Of a stretch of DNA of 64,000 nucleotides, positions 19,490 to 31,637 are shown one piece after another. The stretch spans positions 3,217,695 to 3,281,694 of the forward strand of contig OY755190.1 of NCBI GenBank assembly GCA_963576735.1, written 5' to 3'. The stretch is from Bedellia somnulentella. Its lineage: Eukaryota; Arthropoda; Insecta; Lepidoptera; Bedelliidae. Below the pieces are notes generated by a model. The model ran no database searches and was not told where the DNA came from. It saw only the letters and a list, made by a program, of their open reading frames with translations. Made by a program: the position numbers and the translations under genes. The first letter of the stretch is position 1; each line of letters begins with the position of its first letter.

Positions 19490-20598
19490 ACTTGCAAAGG
19501 TGTTTGACAGCCTGCTTAGTTCGCACCTGGATAAGCATTCAGATATACATGACAACCAGTTTGGTTTTAGACCGAGCTTATCCACGGAGAGTGCGATTTG
19601 TCGTTAAAGCAGACGGTCAGATACTATACGCTTCGGCAAACTGCTGTCTGTGCGTGCTTTCTTGATCTGTCCAAAGCGTTCGATTTGGTATGTTATGACA
19701 GACTATGGGAGAAGCTCAAAGCTCAAAAAGTTCCTAGTGTCGTTATACAAATATTTAAATATTGGTACCAAAATCAAGTTAACACTGTACGCTGGATGGA
19801 CAGTTTCTCTGAGCCGTATAAAATGGAGTGCGGAGTGAGACAGGGAGGGTTAAGCTCTCCGAAGCTCTTTAATCTATACATAAATGCGCTAGTCGAGGAG
19901 CTCAGCAGCACTCGTGTCGGTTGTCACATTGACGGAATAGCCGTTAATAACATAAGTTACGCGGATGACATGGTGCTGCTGAGCGCCTCGGCTGGAGGTC
20001 TCGCTTCGCTTATCCGGATATGCGAAAGGTACTCGGTCTCCCATGGTCTGAAATACAATGTGAACAAGAGTGAATGCATGGTCTTTGAGGCCAGGGGTGC
20101 TTGTCAGGCGACGTTTCCTCCCATTAAACTTAATGGTGTTGTTTTAAAGCAGGTGCAACAATTTAAGTACTTAGGTCACAATTTCACCTCTGACCTCAAG
20201 GACGATGCAGACATCGAACGCGAGAGGCCATGATCGCCCGTAGGTTCGCACGATGTACAGGTGCAGTAAAGGTAACTCTGTTCAGAGCCTACTGCACTTC
20301 ACTTTACACGTGCGCTCTATGGGCTAATCCTACGAAGCGGCAGTATCATGCACTTAGAGTGCAATATAATGACGCTTTCAGGGTGTTGATGGGGCTGCCC
20401 CGCTTCTGCAGCGCATCAGGCATAATTGCCGAAGCGCGAGTAGCGTGCTTGTACGCCACCATGCGCGCCCGCGCCGCTTACCTGCTGCAGAGGGTGCGGG
20501 CCAGCCCCAACAACATCCTGCAAGCTATTGCGGATAGGGTGGATTCGCCATATATATGGCATTGTATAACCTTCAATGTAAATATAATAGTTAGGTAA
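19490..20598 (+). pseudogene. Outer LINE ORF2, RT palm and C-terminus, frameshifted
   Basis: This is the second half of the outer LINE polymerase. RT motif A (FLDLSKAFD) is near 19665, motif B (GVRQGGLSSP) near 19835 and the catalytic YADD near 19955. The C-terminal domain follows up to a stop at 20596-20598. The frame is broken twice by single-base changes, near 19600 and near 20225-20232, so the copy is dead independently of the insertion. Short ATG-initiated frames inside this region are fragments of the same protein and are not separate genes. Confidence 0.85.
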
Positions 20599-20710
20599 AA
20601 GTAGTATTAAGTATTTTTTAAGGTGTCTAACATAGTTGATAACTCTTGTTACTAACAATATGAGCCCTGTTGCATTGAATAAAGATTTAAATATATATAT
20701 ATATATTACC

Positions 20711-21177
20711 GTACGAGAGGACTGACCGTATACATGTTTTGTTTAGTGTAACTTTGTGACGTAGTGTAACTTACTGCGAGCTCAAAGCATCGGTAACTGC
20801 GAGCACAAAGCATCGGTGAGCCTACCCCAATGGGAAATAATGGCGTGAATATGTATTGTAGCCCGTAGACTGGACAGTTTGAATCTTTGCCTACTTGCTT
20901 AGGCTTTGATTAAAAAAACAAGAACAATAATAAACTAACCTCAAATTTATCAAATTCGTAAAATCTAAAAAGAAAGGGTAAAAAACGGAGAGAAATACTT
21001 AAAATATTTTCGTATATTGAAAACCTGTAACATTTTAACTTACAATTAATATTTATTATAGTCATTTTCAACTCTACTCAGTCTAAGTATTCCTTTGCTT
21101 CTCATTACCAGCAGTACTTCATACAACTTACATTGTGAGAATTCTTGTGACTAGCTAAGTTATTAGTATCCTGTAAG
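20711..21177. other. Gap between outer LINE and mRpL44
   Basis: No gene is seen. At 20765-20820 a short sequence (ACTGCGAGC..AAAGCATCGGT) occurs twice in tandem. At 20818-20855 there is a LINE 3'-tail fragment (CCTACCCCAATGGGAAATAATGGCGTGA) of the same family as 49136-49305. Confidence 0.6.
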
Positions 21178-24100
21178 ATGTCTTTGCTTAGATTATCGAT
21201 GCCTTTCGTCATCAACACGGCAAAATGTATCTCTGTTGCACAACAAGGTAATTATTTTGATTTATTTACTTTAAAAGAAATCCACATAACTTTGATTCTT
21301 ATCCTACATTTTTCTCATTTCAGTAAGAAAAATCCACAGATATGTCGCTCCTACATTAAAGGCATTTAAACGGTATGAAAAGAAGCTTGGTGGGAAAGTA
21401 GTACATCCACGGAACACCTTTTTAGAATGGAACTTGGAGGCTGAGTTGTATGCGTTCAGTAAAAGGTTGAATGAAGAGTTTGATAGTGACCTTTTACTAC
21501 AAGCATTCACCGACAGATCCTATGTTATAAAAGAAGAACTTAAACAAAAAGAAATAGAGCTGGAAGTTAAAATAAAAGACAACCGAGAGTTAGCTGATGA
21601 AGGTAAGATGATAAATAATACACTTTTGCTGGTAGTCCAAATAATAGTAGTTGTCTATCAAAAGTTATTTTGTGTTTGGCTGATGGATAATACTAGTAAA
21701 GTTTTTTTTGCTGTTAATATTGTCTTCCTACTTTTTCAGAATATCTCTCAGATTTGCTACTCCTTTTTTTATTCTACTATTAGTTGAATATTTTGAACTT
21801 AAAAAGTTTTAGATGAAAACACTCACATATGCATTATGTTTGATGTGATTATAAATAATTATGTTGAAGTTGTTAGTTTGAATTGTGAAAGAAAATATTG
21901 CATGGGATACTAGGAGAGCTTGAGTAGTGCCATTTAGTTATCACACTAAACAGGTGCCTGATAGCTGTTCCAATACAATACAATACAATACCCACATGCA
22001 TGAGTTGAACATAGTTCTACAAAAATTTATTCATAAAAAAACAAAGATGGGCCTAGCCTCTATCACATTAAGGTCTCTTAGCAAAACATTTCAACTCTGA
22101 ACAACAGTTGATAAACATGTTACACAATATTTTCATGCATTTTTCTCTGCAACCCATTCATGGGTTTCATAGCCTGTATGTTGAGATGAGACTTTATTAT
22201 AAACTGGTTACTGAAATGGGTAAAACAAGCACAAGAGTGAAACAACTTGACTCATGACACTATCTACATGATATTCAACCAATTTCATGCATTAAAATTT
22301 CCTTTTCAATGTTTCAGGTGAGAAGTTCATGGCAGATTATGTGCAACTATACTTAGAATATGTGTTACCGAGATTTCCTTTAGAGGGTATACAAAGTATT
22401 AAGAATCATCTGATAAGTGAAGACATTCTAGCCCATATTTCTGCACATCTTGGTACCAAAGACATTATTCTGGCTGCTGTAAGTTTGAATTAATTCTTTT
22501 ATACATATATATACTCACGCCATTATTTCCCATCGGGGTTGGCAGAAACTATTGATTGCCACTTTGTACAATCTTGACAAACATATGTCAATGTTTTCAT
22601 ACTTGCTCTTTCATACTTTCCAATTTATTTTAATACTTCTAATTGAAAATTGAAAGAAATCTCAATAATTTCTACCTAAAAACTAAAATCTTTTGGAATT
22701 ATCATTTGTAACAGTAATGTTTAATTATTTAGGGATTTATTTATGGTGTAAATATTTTGTCTAAAGTAGTTTTTCACTAAAATGTGCAGTTTTCAAGATA
22801 ATGGTGATAAATAAAATAACTTTTTACATTTGAACTTGAATTTATTTTATGATTTTAGTCTACCCCTTAGGTTTATTAAAATAGTACTAGTAGTAGAGTG
22901 TCCTTACAACAATAATCATATGACTACTCATTTAATAAATAACATGATTGCAGGAATATCCTGTGGAAAACAGTATTTTGGCTCAAACATTCAGAGCTGT
23001 AGTTGGGGCTCTTCTGAAGTCTGCTGGAGAAGAGAGAACAGCACATTTTGTACGAGACTTTGTGATCACTCAACTGCAAGGTTAGTTATTTTCATATATA
23101 CATATACTCACAGCCTTAAGTCCCAAAAAGGGATAGCCAGAGCTTCAGAGCTGGAAAATCCTCAGTCACATTTGGAAGTAGACAGTGAATAGGGGACAAG
23201 ATTGTAGAAATAAATTATTGCTGATGATGGGTTTCCAACCGGATCGCTCAGATACCACTTGAAAAAGCCCCGTACCTTAGTGGCCTCTTACAACACCTGT
23301 GGGTAGAAAGGGGTAGTGACATTCTATTTTATTTACAAAAACCTGGCATAAACTCAGGAATGCAGTGTGTGACTGATGGATGAGGACAGAATTAAATGAG
23401 TTGCTGTGGATTTTGTTATCTTTCTAAGATATTCGATTATTATAATTGCTAATAATATCTACCACAAATCATGATGAATCAGCCATAGTTTGACTAGTTA
23501 GAAGTTAAGCACATATGACTGATGCCAGGGGGAGTGGGGAGTTTTATAGTATCTTACAAAATTGCAAAGATGAAAGATGAATAAACTTTTTTGAGTATGA
23601 GTGCTGGCCTAAAAGTAAAATAATAAATGTGATTTCAGGCAAAGATATCAATGAGTACTGGCAAATTGATAAACCATGGGAAGTTCTCACAAGTTTAATA
23701 GAGAAACAAGGATCTGCAATTGAGCCCCGATTAATTGGAGAGGTAGGCAAGAACACTCTGCTTTCTTGTTACCAAGTTGGCCTTTATATGGACAAGAAAA
23801 TGTTAAGTTCAGGTATGTTGTTCCTTTTATTTACAGTATATATACAGTAAGTATTTGATAATAGTATTTTCTAAGACTTACACGATTGCACATTATAATA
23901 AAAACAACTATTGACTTTTGGATATTTTAATCGCGTGTTATTACATGGTTTTTTTAAGCCCGAACGAAAAAATTTCAGTTAAAATTTAAGTTACATTTGC
24001 GTTTAATATTTGCTAAGTACAAAAAGAGCTAAACCATGTAATAACATGAAGTCAATAGTTGTTTTAATTATAAGTATTTGATAAGTTTTGATTGAATGGT

Positions 24101-24516
24101 ACAAAGCCTGCCAAATTGAAATTGTGTACGTAAGAGGCAACTAACGGTATTGGGGCTTTTAAGGGATTTTTGGGCTATGCGGTTGGAGACCCATCACCAA
24201 CAACCTTTACTTTACTATCCTTTCCCCACTCAATTTTCCAAATGTGGCTGAGGAATTCCTAATTCCTTAGCTCTGGCTACCCCTTCTAGGGATTTATAGC
24301 CGTGAGTATAATATGTATGTATGTATGCATAATAATTAACTCTTTTTTCTTATTTCAGGATTTGGAGAATCGGTAGCAATAGCTAAAGAGATGGCAGCCC
24401 GAGAAGCTCTGAAAAAGATATTTGGCACCGAAGATAACATGCATCCAATGAACTTCCAAGTGAGCGGGTTTCCTAAGCGCGCGTCTGAAGAGAGACACCA
24501 AATATCTGCTAGCTAA
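21178..24516 (+). CDS. mRpL44: Mitochondrial ribosomal protein L44, 322 aa, six exons
   Basis: Exons are 21178-21247, 21324-21602, 22318-22478, 22954-23080, 23639-23812 and 24359-24516. Every junction has GT..AG ends and the phases agree. The product starts with a short mitochondrial-type leader, followed by AKCISVAQQ and [19 protein letters not shown]. An RNase III-like fold ([31 protein letters not shown]) and a double-stranded-RNA-binding domain ([23 protein letters not shown]) follow. This is the layout of mRpL44 of the large mitoribosomal subunit, and the length is close to the usual 330. Repeat A copies sit in introns 4 and 5. The gene converges with Sas-4. Confidence 0.93.
22500..22570 (-). 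repeat. LINE 3'-tail fragment in mRpL44 intron 3
   Basis: On the - strand it reads ...GGCAATCAATAGTTTCTGCCAACCCCGATGGGAAATAATGGCGTGAGTATATA, matching the tail of the LINE fragment at 49136-49305. Confidence 0.6.
23095..23325 (-). repeat. Repeat A copy, mRpL44 intron 4
   Basis: Reads TACTCACAGCCTTAAGTCCC...GGGATAGCCAGAGC through GTGGGTAGAAAGGGGTAGTG; diverged, opposite to the gene. Confidence 0.8.
23900..24066. mobile_element. Short foldback element in mRpL44 intron 5
   Basis: AAAACAACTATTGACTT at the left pairs with AAGTCAATAGTTGTTTT at the right, and TGTTATTACATGGTTT pairs with AAACCATGTAATAACA inside. The arms span most of 167 bp. A non-autonomous inverted-repeat element. Confidence 0.65.
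24127..24330 (+). repeat. Repeat A copy, mRpL44 intron 5
   Basis: Runs from GTAAGAGGCAACTAACGGTATTG to TATAGCCGTGAGTATAATATG, without the first 40 bp of the family. Confidence 0.85.
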
Positions 24517-24642
24517 CTTTGTAGGATAATGTAATATAGTTGTGTAAATAGTATTGTGGTTTTATTTTAATATAATGAAAATAATGTAAAACATTACTTG
24601 TGGTTAAGTTACATTTCAGTAGATGTATTATATTCTTGCTAA

Positions 24643-24866
24643 GTGCCGTGTAGTGTCGGCTTAGAATAATACTAACCCATGTCTTCCGGTGGGTGTATGT
24701 AAGAGGCGACTAACGGTGTTGGTGCTTTTAAGGGATTTTTTACCCGTCACCAACAACCTTTATTCCACCATCTTTTCCTCAAGCAACTTCCAGCTGAGGA
24801 ATTTATGATTCCCTAGCTCTGGCTACCCCTTCAAGGGATTCATAGCCGTGAGTATATGTATGTATG
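24643..24866 (+). repeat. Repeat A copy after mRpL44
   Basis: Near full length, from GCCGTGTAGTGTCGGCTTAG to CATAGCCGTGAGTATATGTATG, with a deletion in the middle. Confidence 0.85.
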
Positions 24867-24937
24867 AAACTTGGCGGTATCTGAGAATTTACCATTTTAA
24901 TTCCCTCATTGTAATGGCGTAAATATATCTTACTCAA

Positions 24938-25035
24938 ACATTCACGCCATATATTCCCAAAGCTTAGAGAATCTGTTACTTCTGAAAATCACGGGACATT
25001 GACATTCAAAGTACCCACGTTTTATTTTAACAGTT
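24938..25035 (-). repeat. SINE-B fragment
   Basis: Diverged tail part (AACATTCACGCCATATATTCCC to GTACCCACGTTTT). Confidence 0.6.
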
Positions 25036-25042
25036 AAATACA

Positions 25043-25287
25043 CTGCGTAGTGTCGGCTTAGAATAGCACTACCCCATTTCTTCCAGTGGGTGTACGTAAG
25101 GGGCGACTAACGGTATTGGGGCTTCTAAGGGATTTTTGGGCGATGCGGTTGGAAACCTATCACCAACAACCTTTATTTTACCATCTTTTCCCCACTCAAC
25201 TTTCCAAACGTGGCTGAGGAATTTCGAAGTCCTTAGCTCTGGCTACCCCTTCTAGGGATTTATAGCCGTCAGTATGTGTATGTATGT
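25043..25287 (+). repeat. Repeat A copy, full length
   Basis: A good full-length member of about 245 bp: CTGCGTAGTGTCGGCTTAGA at the start, GGCGATGCGGTTGG in the middle, TATAGCCGTCAGTATGTGTATG at the end. It may have landed in the SINE-B at 24938-25400, whose remaining part follows. Confidence 0.9.
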
Positions 25288-25465
25288 TAAATACACTGTA
25301 TTCACGTGATAGCGGGCTGGCCTATCGCCTTTTCTATACGAACACACTGACACATGATAAAGTACGACGTAGGTATATGGATTTACTCACGATATTTTAA
25401 CCTCATGTATAACATTAGAAAAACAATATGTGTAGCACAGAATTCGTACTCACACCTCTCTGAGC

Positions 25466-25645
25466 TATAGCCGTATACACCGTAAGAGGTTGGCAGAGTT
25501 ACTAACACTTCTGAACATCATGTGACATTGCCATCTGTTTAGCGTACCCACCTTTTTCTTGGACAGTGTACTCATATGATAGGGGGCAACCCTGTCGCTG
25601 TGTTGTACTAATAAACTGTCACATGAGTAAGTACAACTTCTTCTT
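25466..25645 (-). repeat. SINE-B fragment
   Basis: Diverged copy with GTATACACCGTAAGAGGTTGGCAGAG at one end and CTGTCACATGAGTAAGTACAAC at the other. Confidence 0.6.
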
Positions 25646-25916
25646 CGCTCAACATTTTAATGTATCGATGCTACTTTAAAATAAAAAACTTCTTGACAAA
25701 ATTATGTTAATATATTAAATTATCCTTATCAAATCAATTCATATAACAAATACAAAATATTTACATGTCATTTAAAATACTTATCACAAAATATATTTTC
25801 CAAGGTACATTGCAGGTAGTTTGAGAAATTTTTATATCTAGTGGCTTTATCGAGTTTTCCGGCTCAATTTCGCCAATGTCATTTGAATTTAAAGGGTTAA
25901 AAGATCATCATCATCA

Positions 25917-28900
25917 TCAGCTTTTCGATGCGGAGTCCATAATGAGGTTGCCATGTTTGTCTTTTACCCGGACACGGCCTGAAGAATAGCGAGTTTCTGA
26001 TGTACCGTCATTGTATAATAACTTCACTGTGCCATCTGGGTACTCGCGGCGCTGAAAAAATTCAAAATATAAAATATTTCACCCAAATTTGTTTATTTTC
26101 TACAGTTTTATGTATAACTTCCTATTGCCAAATAAATAGCTGAAATTGAATACTGCTGCATAACTAAGTTCTCAGCTAAGTGAGTTCATTCACATTGGCT
26201 AGTCGCGAACTTAAAAACCTTCTAAATAAATTATGACAACATATGTAAAACACGGCACCTAAATGTGAGCAAATTACTTAACAAGCGATTTTAATCCTAA
26301 TCACTAGATTTCTAAGCACATTAAGAATTTGAAGATCTTCAGCCACTTTTGGAAGTTAAGTAAAGAAAAGGTTGTAAAATAAAGGTTCTTAGTGATTAGT
26401 CTTCAACCGCATTTTCCAAAAATTACTCCTTAGCTGCCTCTTACGAACATCCACGGGAAGAAATATGGTAGTGCTATTCTAAGCCGACACTACACAGCAT
26501 ATAAATCTTTTACCTCTAAATTTACAAACTGTTTAAAATTAAAATCATCAAACCAGAGCCCTAAAAACTGTACTATACCTTATGATCCTTAGCATGCACC
26601 TCAATCTGCCCATTGGCAAACACCACTCTCTTCTCCCCATTAGCCGCCACAGTGAGAGTAGAGCCGTCAGGAAACCTCCATTCCTCCTGTACATGGGTGT
26701 TCTTGGGATCGTGGTAGCGTACACTGCCATTCGGGAGACGGACTTCAGTTGAGCCGTCTTTATAGCGCTTTTCTACTTGACCGCTGTAAGAGAAGAGGGG
26801 TTTTTATTACCTTTGTGGAGATAGCAAAGATGTACTAGCCAATAAACCCCGCTGTGGACCAGAAAACAAAATGCATTGTTTCCTTTGATGCAATATGTAA
26901 CATACTTGATCTTCTTAATTTGATATTTTATTGAATAAAATAATGGAAAGATTTATAAAATATAGTACCACCGGCAAAGCAGCTATGGTTTTTGTGATGT
27001 TTGTGCAGGTTTAGTCAGAGGGAGCGTAAAATTTGGGCACACAAGAAAAATATTCTTTTTAAGACTCACAGTCAATAGGATAAAGATTTTAAATTATTGA
27101 ACTGAAAAGTTTAAGCCGTATATTCCCAAAGGTATTAGCAGAGGTACTGATACTTCTGAACATAACATTACATTATCATCTGGTGTTCAGAGTACCCAAG
27201 TTTTGCTTGGATAGTGTACTCACGTGAAAGGGGCAGGCCTATCGACGTTTTATATAATAAAAATTGCCGTATAGTGTCGGCTTAGAATAACACTACCCCA
27301 TTTCTACCCGTGGGTGATTGTAAGAGGCGACTAAGGGTATAGGGGCTTTTTAAGTGATTTTTGGGCGATGTGGTTGGAGACCCGTCACCAATAACATTTA
27401 TTACCATCTTTTCCCCAATCAACTTCCAAAAGTGGCTAAGGAAATTCTCATTCTAAAGCTCTGGCTACCCCGTTAAGGGATTTATAGCCGTGAGTATATG
27501 TATGTATATAATAAATATATGGACATATTATACACAGATCAAGTAGAACTTGTATTATGGGATACTAACTGAATGATATATTTAATATTATATAATACCC
27601 ATATAAATAACATCCAAGACTAAGAAGTAATCATTTAAGCTCATCACATAAATGTTGCTCTCAGCGGGGATTGAACCCGCAACCTCCGGACTGAGAAGCT
27701 AGTCACCTATCCATAACATAACATAAACGTTCACGCCGTTTTTCCCCGAAGGGGTTGGCAGAGGTACCAATACTCCTGAACTCACATGGCAAGCGCCATC
27801 TAGTTTCCAGAGAAGGTACCCACGTTTTGCTTAGACAGTGTACTCACGTGATAGGGGGCAGGCCTATCGCCGTTTTGTACGAATACACTGTCACATGACT
27901 AAGTACAACTCAGCCATGTGGGTTTCCTCACGATGTTTTCCCTCACCGTTAGCAACCATGACAAATTAACCACACATATGACTTACCTATCCACTCGACC
28001 ACAAACGTCATCACATGACTAATTACAACTTTGTCATGTGAGTTTCTTCACAATGTCTTCCCTTAACGTTAACAACCAAGATTAATGAACCACACAATAT
28101 GACTTTAGAAAAAACTCAGTGGTGTAATCCCACCCCAGGGATAGAACTGACGCCTCTCTGCATGTTAAGTGCATGTTTTAACCACTAAGCTATCTTATTA
28201 AAAATATTTTTTTTACACTTACTCTGCAAACTCTAGCACTTGTAATCCATCTGCATATGTTGTGTGATATGTTTTAGTTTCCGCATAAAAATATTTGACT
28301 CTGCCATCATCATAAAAGTTTTCTTTGACGTCACCATTGTAATATATGAACTTTGTGTATTGTCCGTCTGGCGAGACTAATTTCACATTGCCGTTGGGGT
28401 ATCTGAGCTCCCTTGTACCATCAGATTTTTTTATTTCTGTAGGTGTAAGATTAAGTGAGGATTTACTGCTTGCTGTGCCACTTGTCTGATGATATTCTTT
28501 GTTAACAGACGGTTTCCATTTGTTAGCTTCTTCGAAATGTGATGAGCCTTTAATTTGCTCCCAATTTGTAGTACTATTGGTTCTGTCATTCATATTCTGC
28601 ATACAGGTAACTGGAGATTTTGAGGTTGAGCTGCTCGTTGTAAATGGTGATTTGGATCTTCTCGTGTTAATAGTCTCTTGAGAACCAGATACTGATTTAA
28701 GATGTTGTTTCTTTATGAAGAATCCATGATCATAAACATCAGAATGAGGACTCTTGTCATTCTCTTCAGCATTATTTCTACCTTGTGAAGGACCAAACTG
28801 TTCTCTATACAATTTTTCTAAATTATTTTCATAATCACTATCTCTTTCTTGGAGACATAAACTCTCATAGGAATCCAAACTTTTATTGGAAACATCTTCC

Positions 28901-31299
28901 ACAGAATCAAACCTCTCAATATTAATATCTCTCATTTTATCTAATTGGCTGGTCACATCTCGTTGACTGAAATACTTTGCATATCTTGAGGTCACATTAA
29001 GGTTTGGTACACTTTTAGCTCTAGGTCTAGGGCCTTTATCATTACATTTCATTTTCCTACCTCTACTTTGCCTTTCTATCTCAAAAGCCTTATATTTAAT
29101 ATCTCTATCAAAATCGATTGCTGAATGTACTTCTTTATTGTTCATATTATCAGAAAGTTTTTTGTTAATTTGTTCAAGATATTTTATGTTGGATAATCTT
29201 CTAGTCACATCATTACTGTGTTGAATCCTTCTATTTTCTTTTTTCAATTTCTCAATTTCAGCTTGAAGGTTTGTTTTTTCTTTTTCTGCTATCTTTAGCT
29301 GGTTTCTTAGTCTGGCAATATGTGTTGTAGACTTTGCATCTTTGAGTCTCACTTCTTCTTTCAAGTCAGCTAGTTCTTTCTTTAAATTAACTACCTCATC
29401 TCTGTCCTTTTTGTTCAGCCTTCCTCTCATTTCCTTGACATATCTTTCATACATTAACTTCTGTTTGTTGAGTTTTTCTTTTTCTTCTGCAATGTAATAT
29501 TCAGATAATATTTTTTCTTCATTGAATTTCTGTTCAAAGGAAGCTTTGTCTTCATAAAACTTTTGCCTCTCTAAATCAATTTCTTCACGCATTTTGGTCA
29601 AAGTTACATTTTCTTTTCTAAATGTTTCAATTTCACTTTCCAATTCTTTTAATCTTTCTTTCAATAGTTCACTTGTAGCAATTAATTTAGCATTCATTTC
29701 AGCCATGTCTGATTTGATAACATCTGTTTCTGTCACATTTTGTTTGTTTGGTATGACATGTTTTTCATTGGATTGAACCTTTTTTCTTTGAACTTTTTGG
29801 TTTGTTTCCTTCTTATTAGACACTTTTTGAGTTTTAGGAGAGCTTTGGCAAGAGCATGACATTTTTGATTCTTCTACAGTTTTACATGAACAGCATGTAG
29901 AGGCAGATGAGCAAGATTCATGGTCACAATCAGTTCCCTCGCTCTCACCATCACTTTGAGTATGTTGTGTATTTGCAGAAGAATTCTTAGGGCCAGGATA
30001 TATATGGAGTAAGTTCGGATTATACTCCAAGCATTTTTGGAACACAAGTGGTGTGCTTTCACCAGAACATTCTAAATTGCTTTTCCTCAAAAATTTATTG
30101 AAAAATGAGTTTTCTAGAGAAAAACTGGATCCAGACACTTTCTGTTCAATAAGTTCAAAAACATTTTGCTCTGCTGTTTCTCGCTCTTGAACTAATGTAG
30201 AATGTGTCTCATCACAGCTAATATCAGACGATTGGCTTTTTGCAGGTGACACAAAGTTTTTGTAGTAGCTACTCTGTTTTAGTTGTCTCAAGAATTGTTC
30301 TTGCTCGGTGTTCAATATCGCTGCCCATGTTTTGCTCTTGTTTGCAGCTTTGGAAAGCTTTACTGGCTCAGGCTTTTTGAATAATACTTTAGAATGTACT
30401 TCACAGTTTTCAGAAGATTCTACAGGTTCCTCTCTTTGAGGTGATAATTTAAAACTAACTTTCTCAGATGTTTTATCAGGTTTTTTCTGGTGCTTTTGAA
30501 ATTCAGGTACTATAATTTGAACATTGATATTATCTAAATGTAAGTTTTTATTTTCTTTAACAGGGGCTTTAGGTTTTGGTTTAGATATGGTTTGTTTAAA
30601 TTTACAATTTTTATTTCCTTTTTTCCAAGGCAGTGAGTTAGTATTTTGTATTACAAGTGCTTTTTTGTCAAGACCGATTCTAGCCATGCCTTCACCTTTT
30701 CTCAAGAATGTTTTTTTACCAAATTGAGGTCCTGGCTGATTAGTTTCAGAACAGTCATTTTTCAAAAATGCTTTCTCGTTTTTGAGTTTCTGCAAAAGGA
30801 GAGTTTCGAAATCTTGTTTTGGTGATAGAATTGGTATTTCATCTATAGCTTTAGGTTCTCTAATAAATTGGTTATCCAATTTATTTTGTATAGTTTGCAT
30901 GGAGTTGATTTGAACTGAAGTAGTGTTGCTATGACTGGAAGTAGGGGATTTTATGATACACTCAGATTCTTGTGAAACATTTAACACAGAAACTCCATCA
31001 ATTAGATCTTTGTCTTCAATCTGTTTCGAGGCGGTAAAGTTAGCAGATCTATTTGGTGAGTTGGGTTCGGCTGACTGTTGTAGCAAACTTTGAAAAGTTT
31101 TGTAACTAGTACTACTGGCTATAGATTCAAGAATATCTGTTACGTTAAAAGATGAGGCTGATGATTGCTCTTGATACTGTAAGCATTGTTTTTGTAACTT
31201 GCCCCGCTGAAGATGTTGCAGTTGTCTAAGCATTTGCAAGCGTTCCAGTAATTGAGTTGGTGATATTGATACATCACTGTCTGACTGAGACACATCCAT
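25917..31299 (-). CDS. Sas-4: Centriole assembly protein Sas-4/CENPJ (CPAP) homologue, 1138 aa, three exons
   Basis: Exon 1 is 31299-28223 (1025 codons plus two bases), exon 2 is 26783-26579, exon 3 is 26051-25917. Donors GTAAGT and GTATAG and both CAG acceptors keep the frame. The N-terminus is short and helical. [12 protein letters not shown] at about 199-209 matches the conserved K-R-G-E-G-L-A-R-F tubulin-binding motif of CPAP. A long coiled coil covers about 530-720. From about 965 to the end, repeats of D-G-x(n)-Y-P-N-G-x-V/T-K type form the TCP10/G-box beta sheet that binds the Ana2/STIL partner. The protein sets centriole length and recruits pericentriolar material. It is longer than Drosophila Sas-4 and shorter than human CENPJ. 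Confidence 0.93.
26331..26502 (-). repeat. Repeat A copy, Sas-4 intron 2
   Basis: Reads CAGCCACTTTTGGAAGTTAA through CTATTCTAAGCCGACACTAC; 5' part of the tail is missing. Confidence 0.8.
27115..27265 (-). repeat. SINE-B fragment, Sas-4 intron 1
   Basis: From GCCGTATATTCCCAAAGGTATT to GGCCTATCGACGTTTTATAT; truncated by the adjacent repeat A. Confidence 0.7.
27266..27508 (+). repeat. Repeat A copy, Sas-4 intron 1
   Basis: Full-length, from TGCCGTATAGTGTCGGCTTAG to TATAGCCGTGAGTATATGTATG. It directly interrupts SINE-B sequence. Confidence 0.88.
27660..27715 (-). repeat. tRNA-like SINE head fragment
   Basis: On the - strand GGTTGCGGGTTCAATCCCC is a clear B-box-like sequence of a pol III promoter. 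The rest of a cloverleaf is not formed, so I call it a SINE remnant. Confidence 0.5.
27718..28195 (-). repeat. Two SINE-B-type copies in tandem, Sas-4 intron 1
   Basis: The first (27718-27980) has the usual tail and body. The second (about 27985-28195) begins at CACATGACTAATTACAACTT and ends in a tRNA-like head with B-box-like GGGATAGAACTGACGCC and a CTAAGCTATCTTA A-box region, reaching to within 25 bp of the Sas-4 donor site. Confidence 0.7.
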
Positions 31300-31637
31300 G
31301 GTTATTAAGTTGTGTTTGATTGAATTAATACAAGAACTTAAATATAAAAGATAAACATTAGTAAATTTTTAAAAGAAAACGACCACTACACAACAAACAA
31401 AACAATAAGTCTTTATTGGCATTTGGTTACCTTTTGACATTGTTTGTTTGGCTGTTGGGAAAAGACAGAACAACGAAGACGCTAACGAACGCAACGTATA
31501 AATGTGCTGCCATTACAAAAATATAGAACTGTCTATTTTATACTGGTCTCCCTTTTTTCCAACCCGCATCCGTCAATCATGCATGTCATTGTCATGTCAT
31601 TCATTGTCATTGTCATATCACATATGGTAGGGATCAA
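31300..31637. promoter_or_regulatory. Shared divergent promoter of Sas-4 and nardilysin
   Basis: Only 338 bp separate the two start codons, so the region must hold both promoters or a bidirectional one. At 31584-31618 the hexamer-like unit TGTCAT occurs several times in tandem just before the nardilysin ATG. No TATA box at a fitting distance is obvious for either gene. Confidence 0.6.

Larger units (their letters stand above)
1..20710 (+). mobile_element. Outer LINE (non-LTR retrotransposon), split by nested insertions
   Basis: Reverse-transcriptase coding sequence runs from the left window edge to about 514, stops at an AT-rich junction, and resumes at 19490 in the same frame and at the next expected residue of the RT domain. 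The 19-kb interruption is therefore an insertion. The short sequence ACTT occurs at both junctions (511-514 and 19490-19493), consistent with a small target duplication. The 3' end is taken at the AT-rich tail near 20680-20710, after an AATAAA. The endonuclease part lies outside the window. The RT motifs are clear but the clade is not assigned here. Confidence 0.85.
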
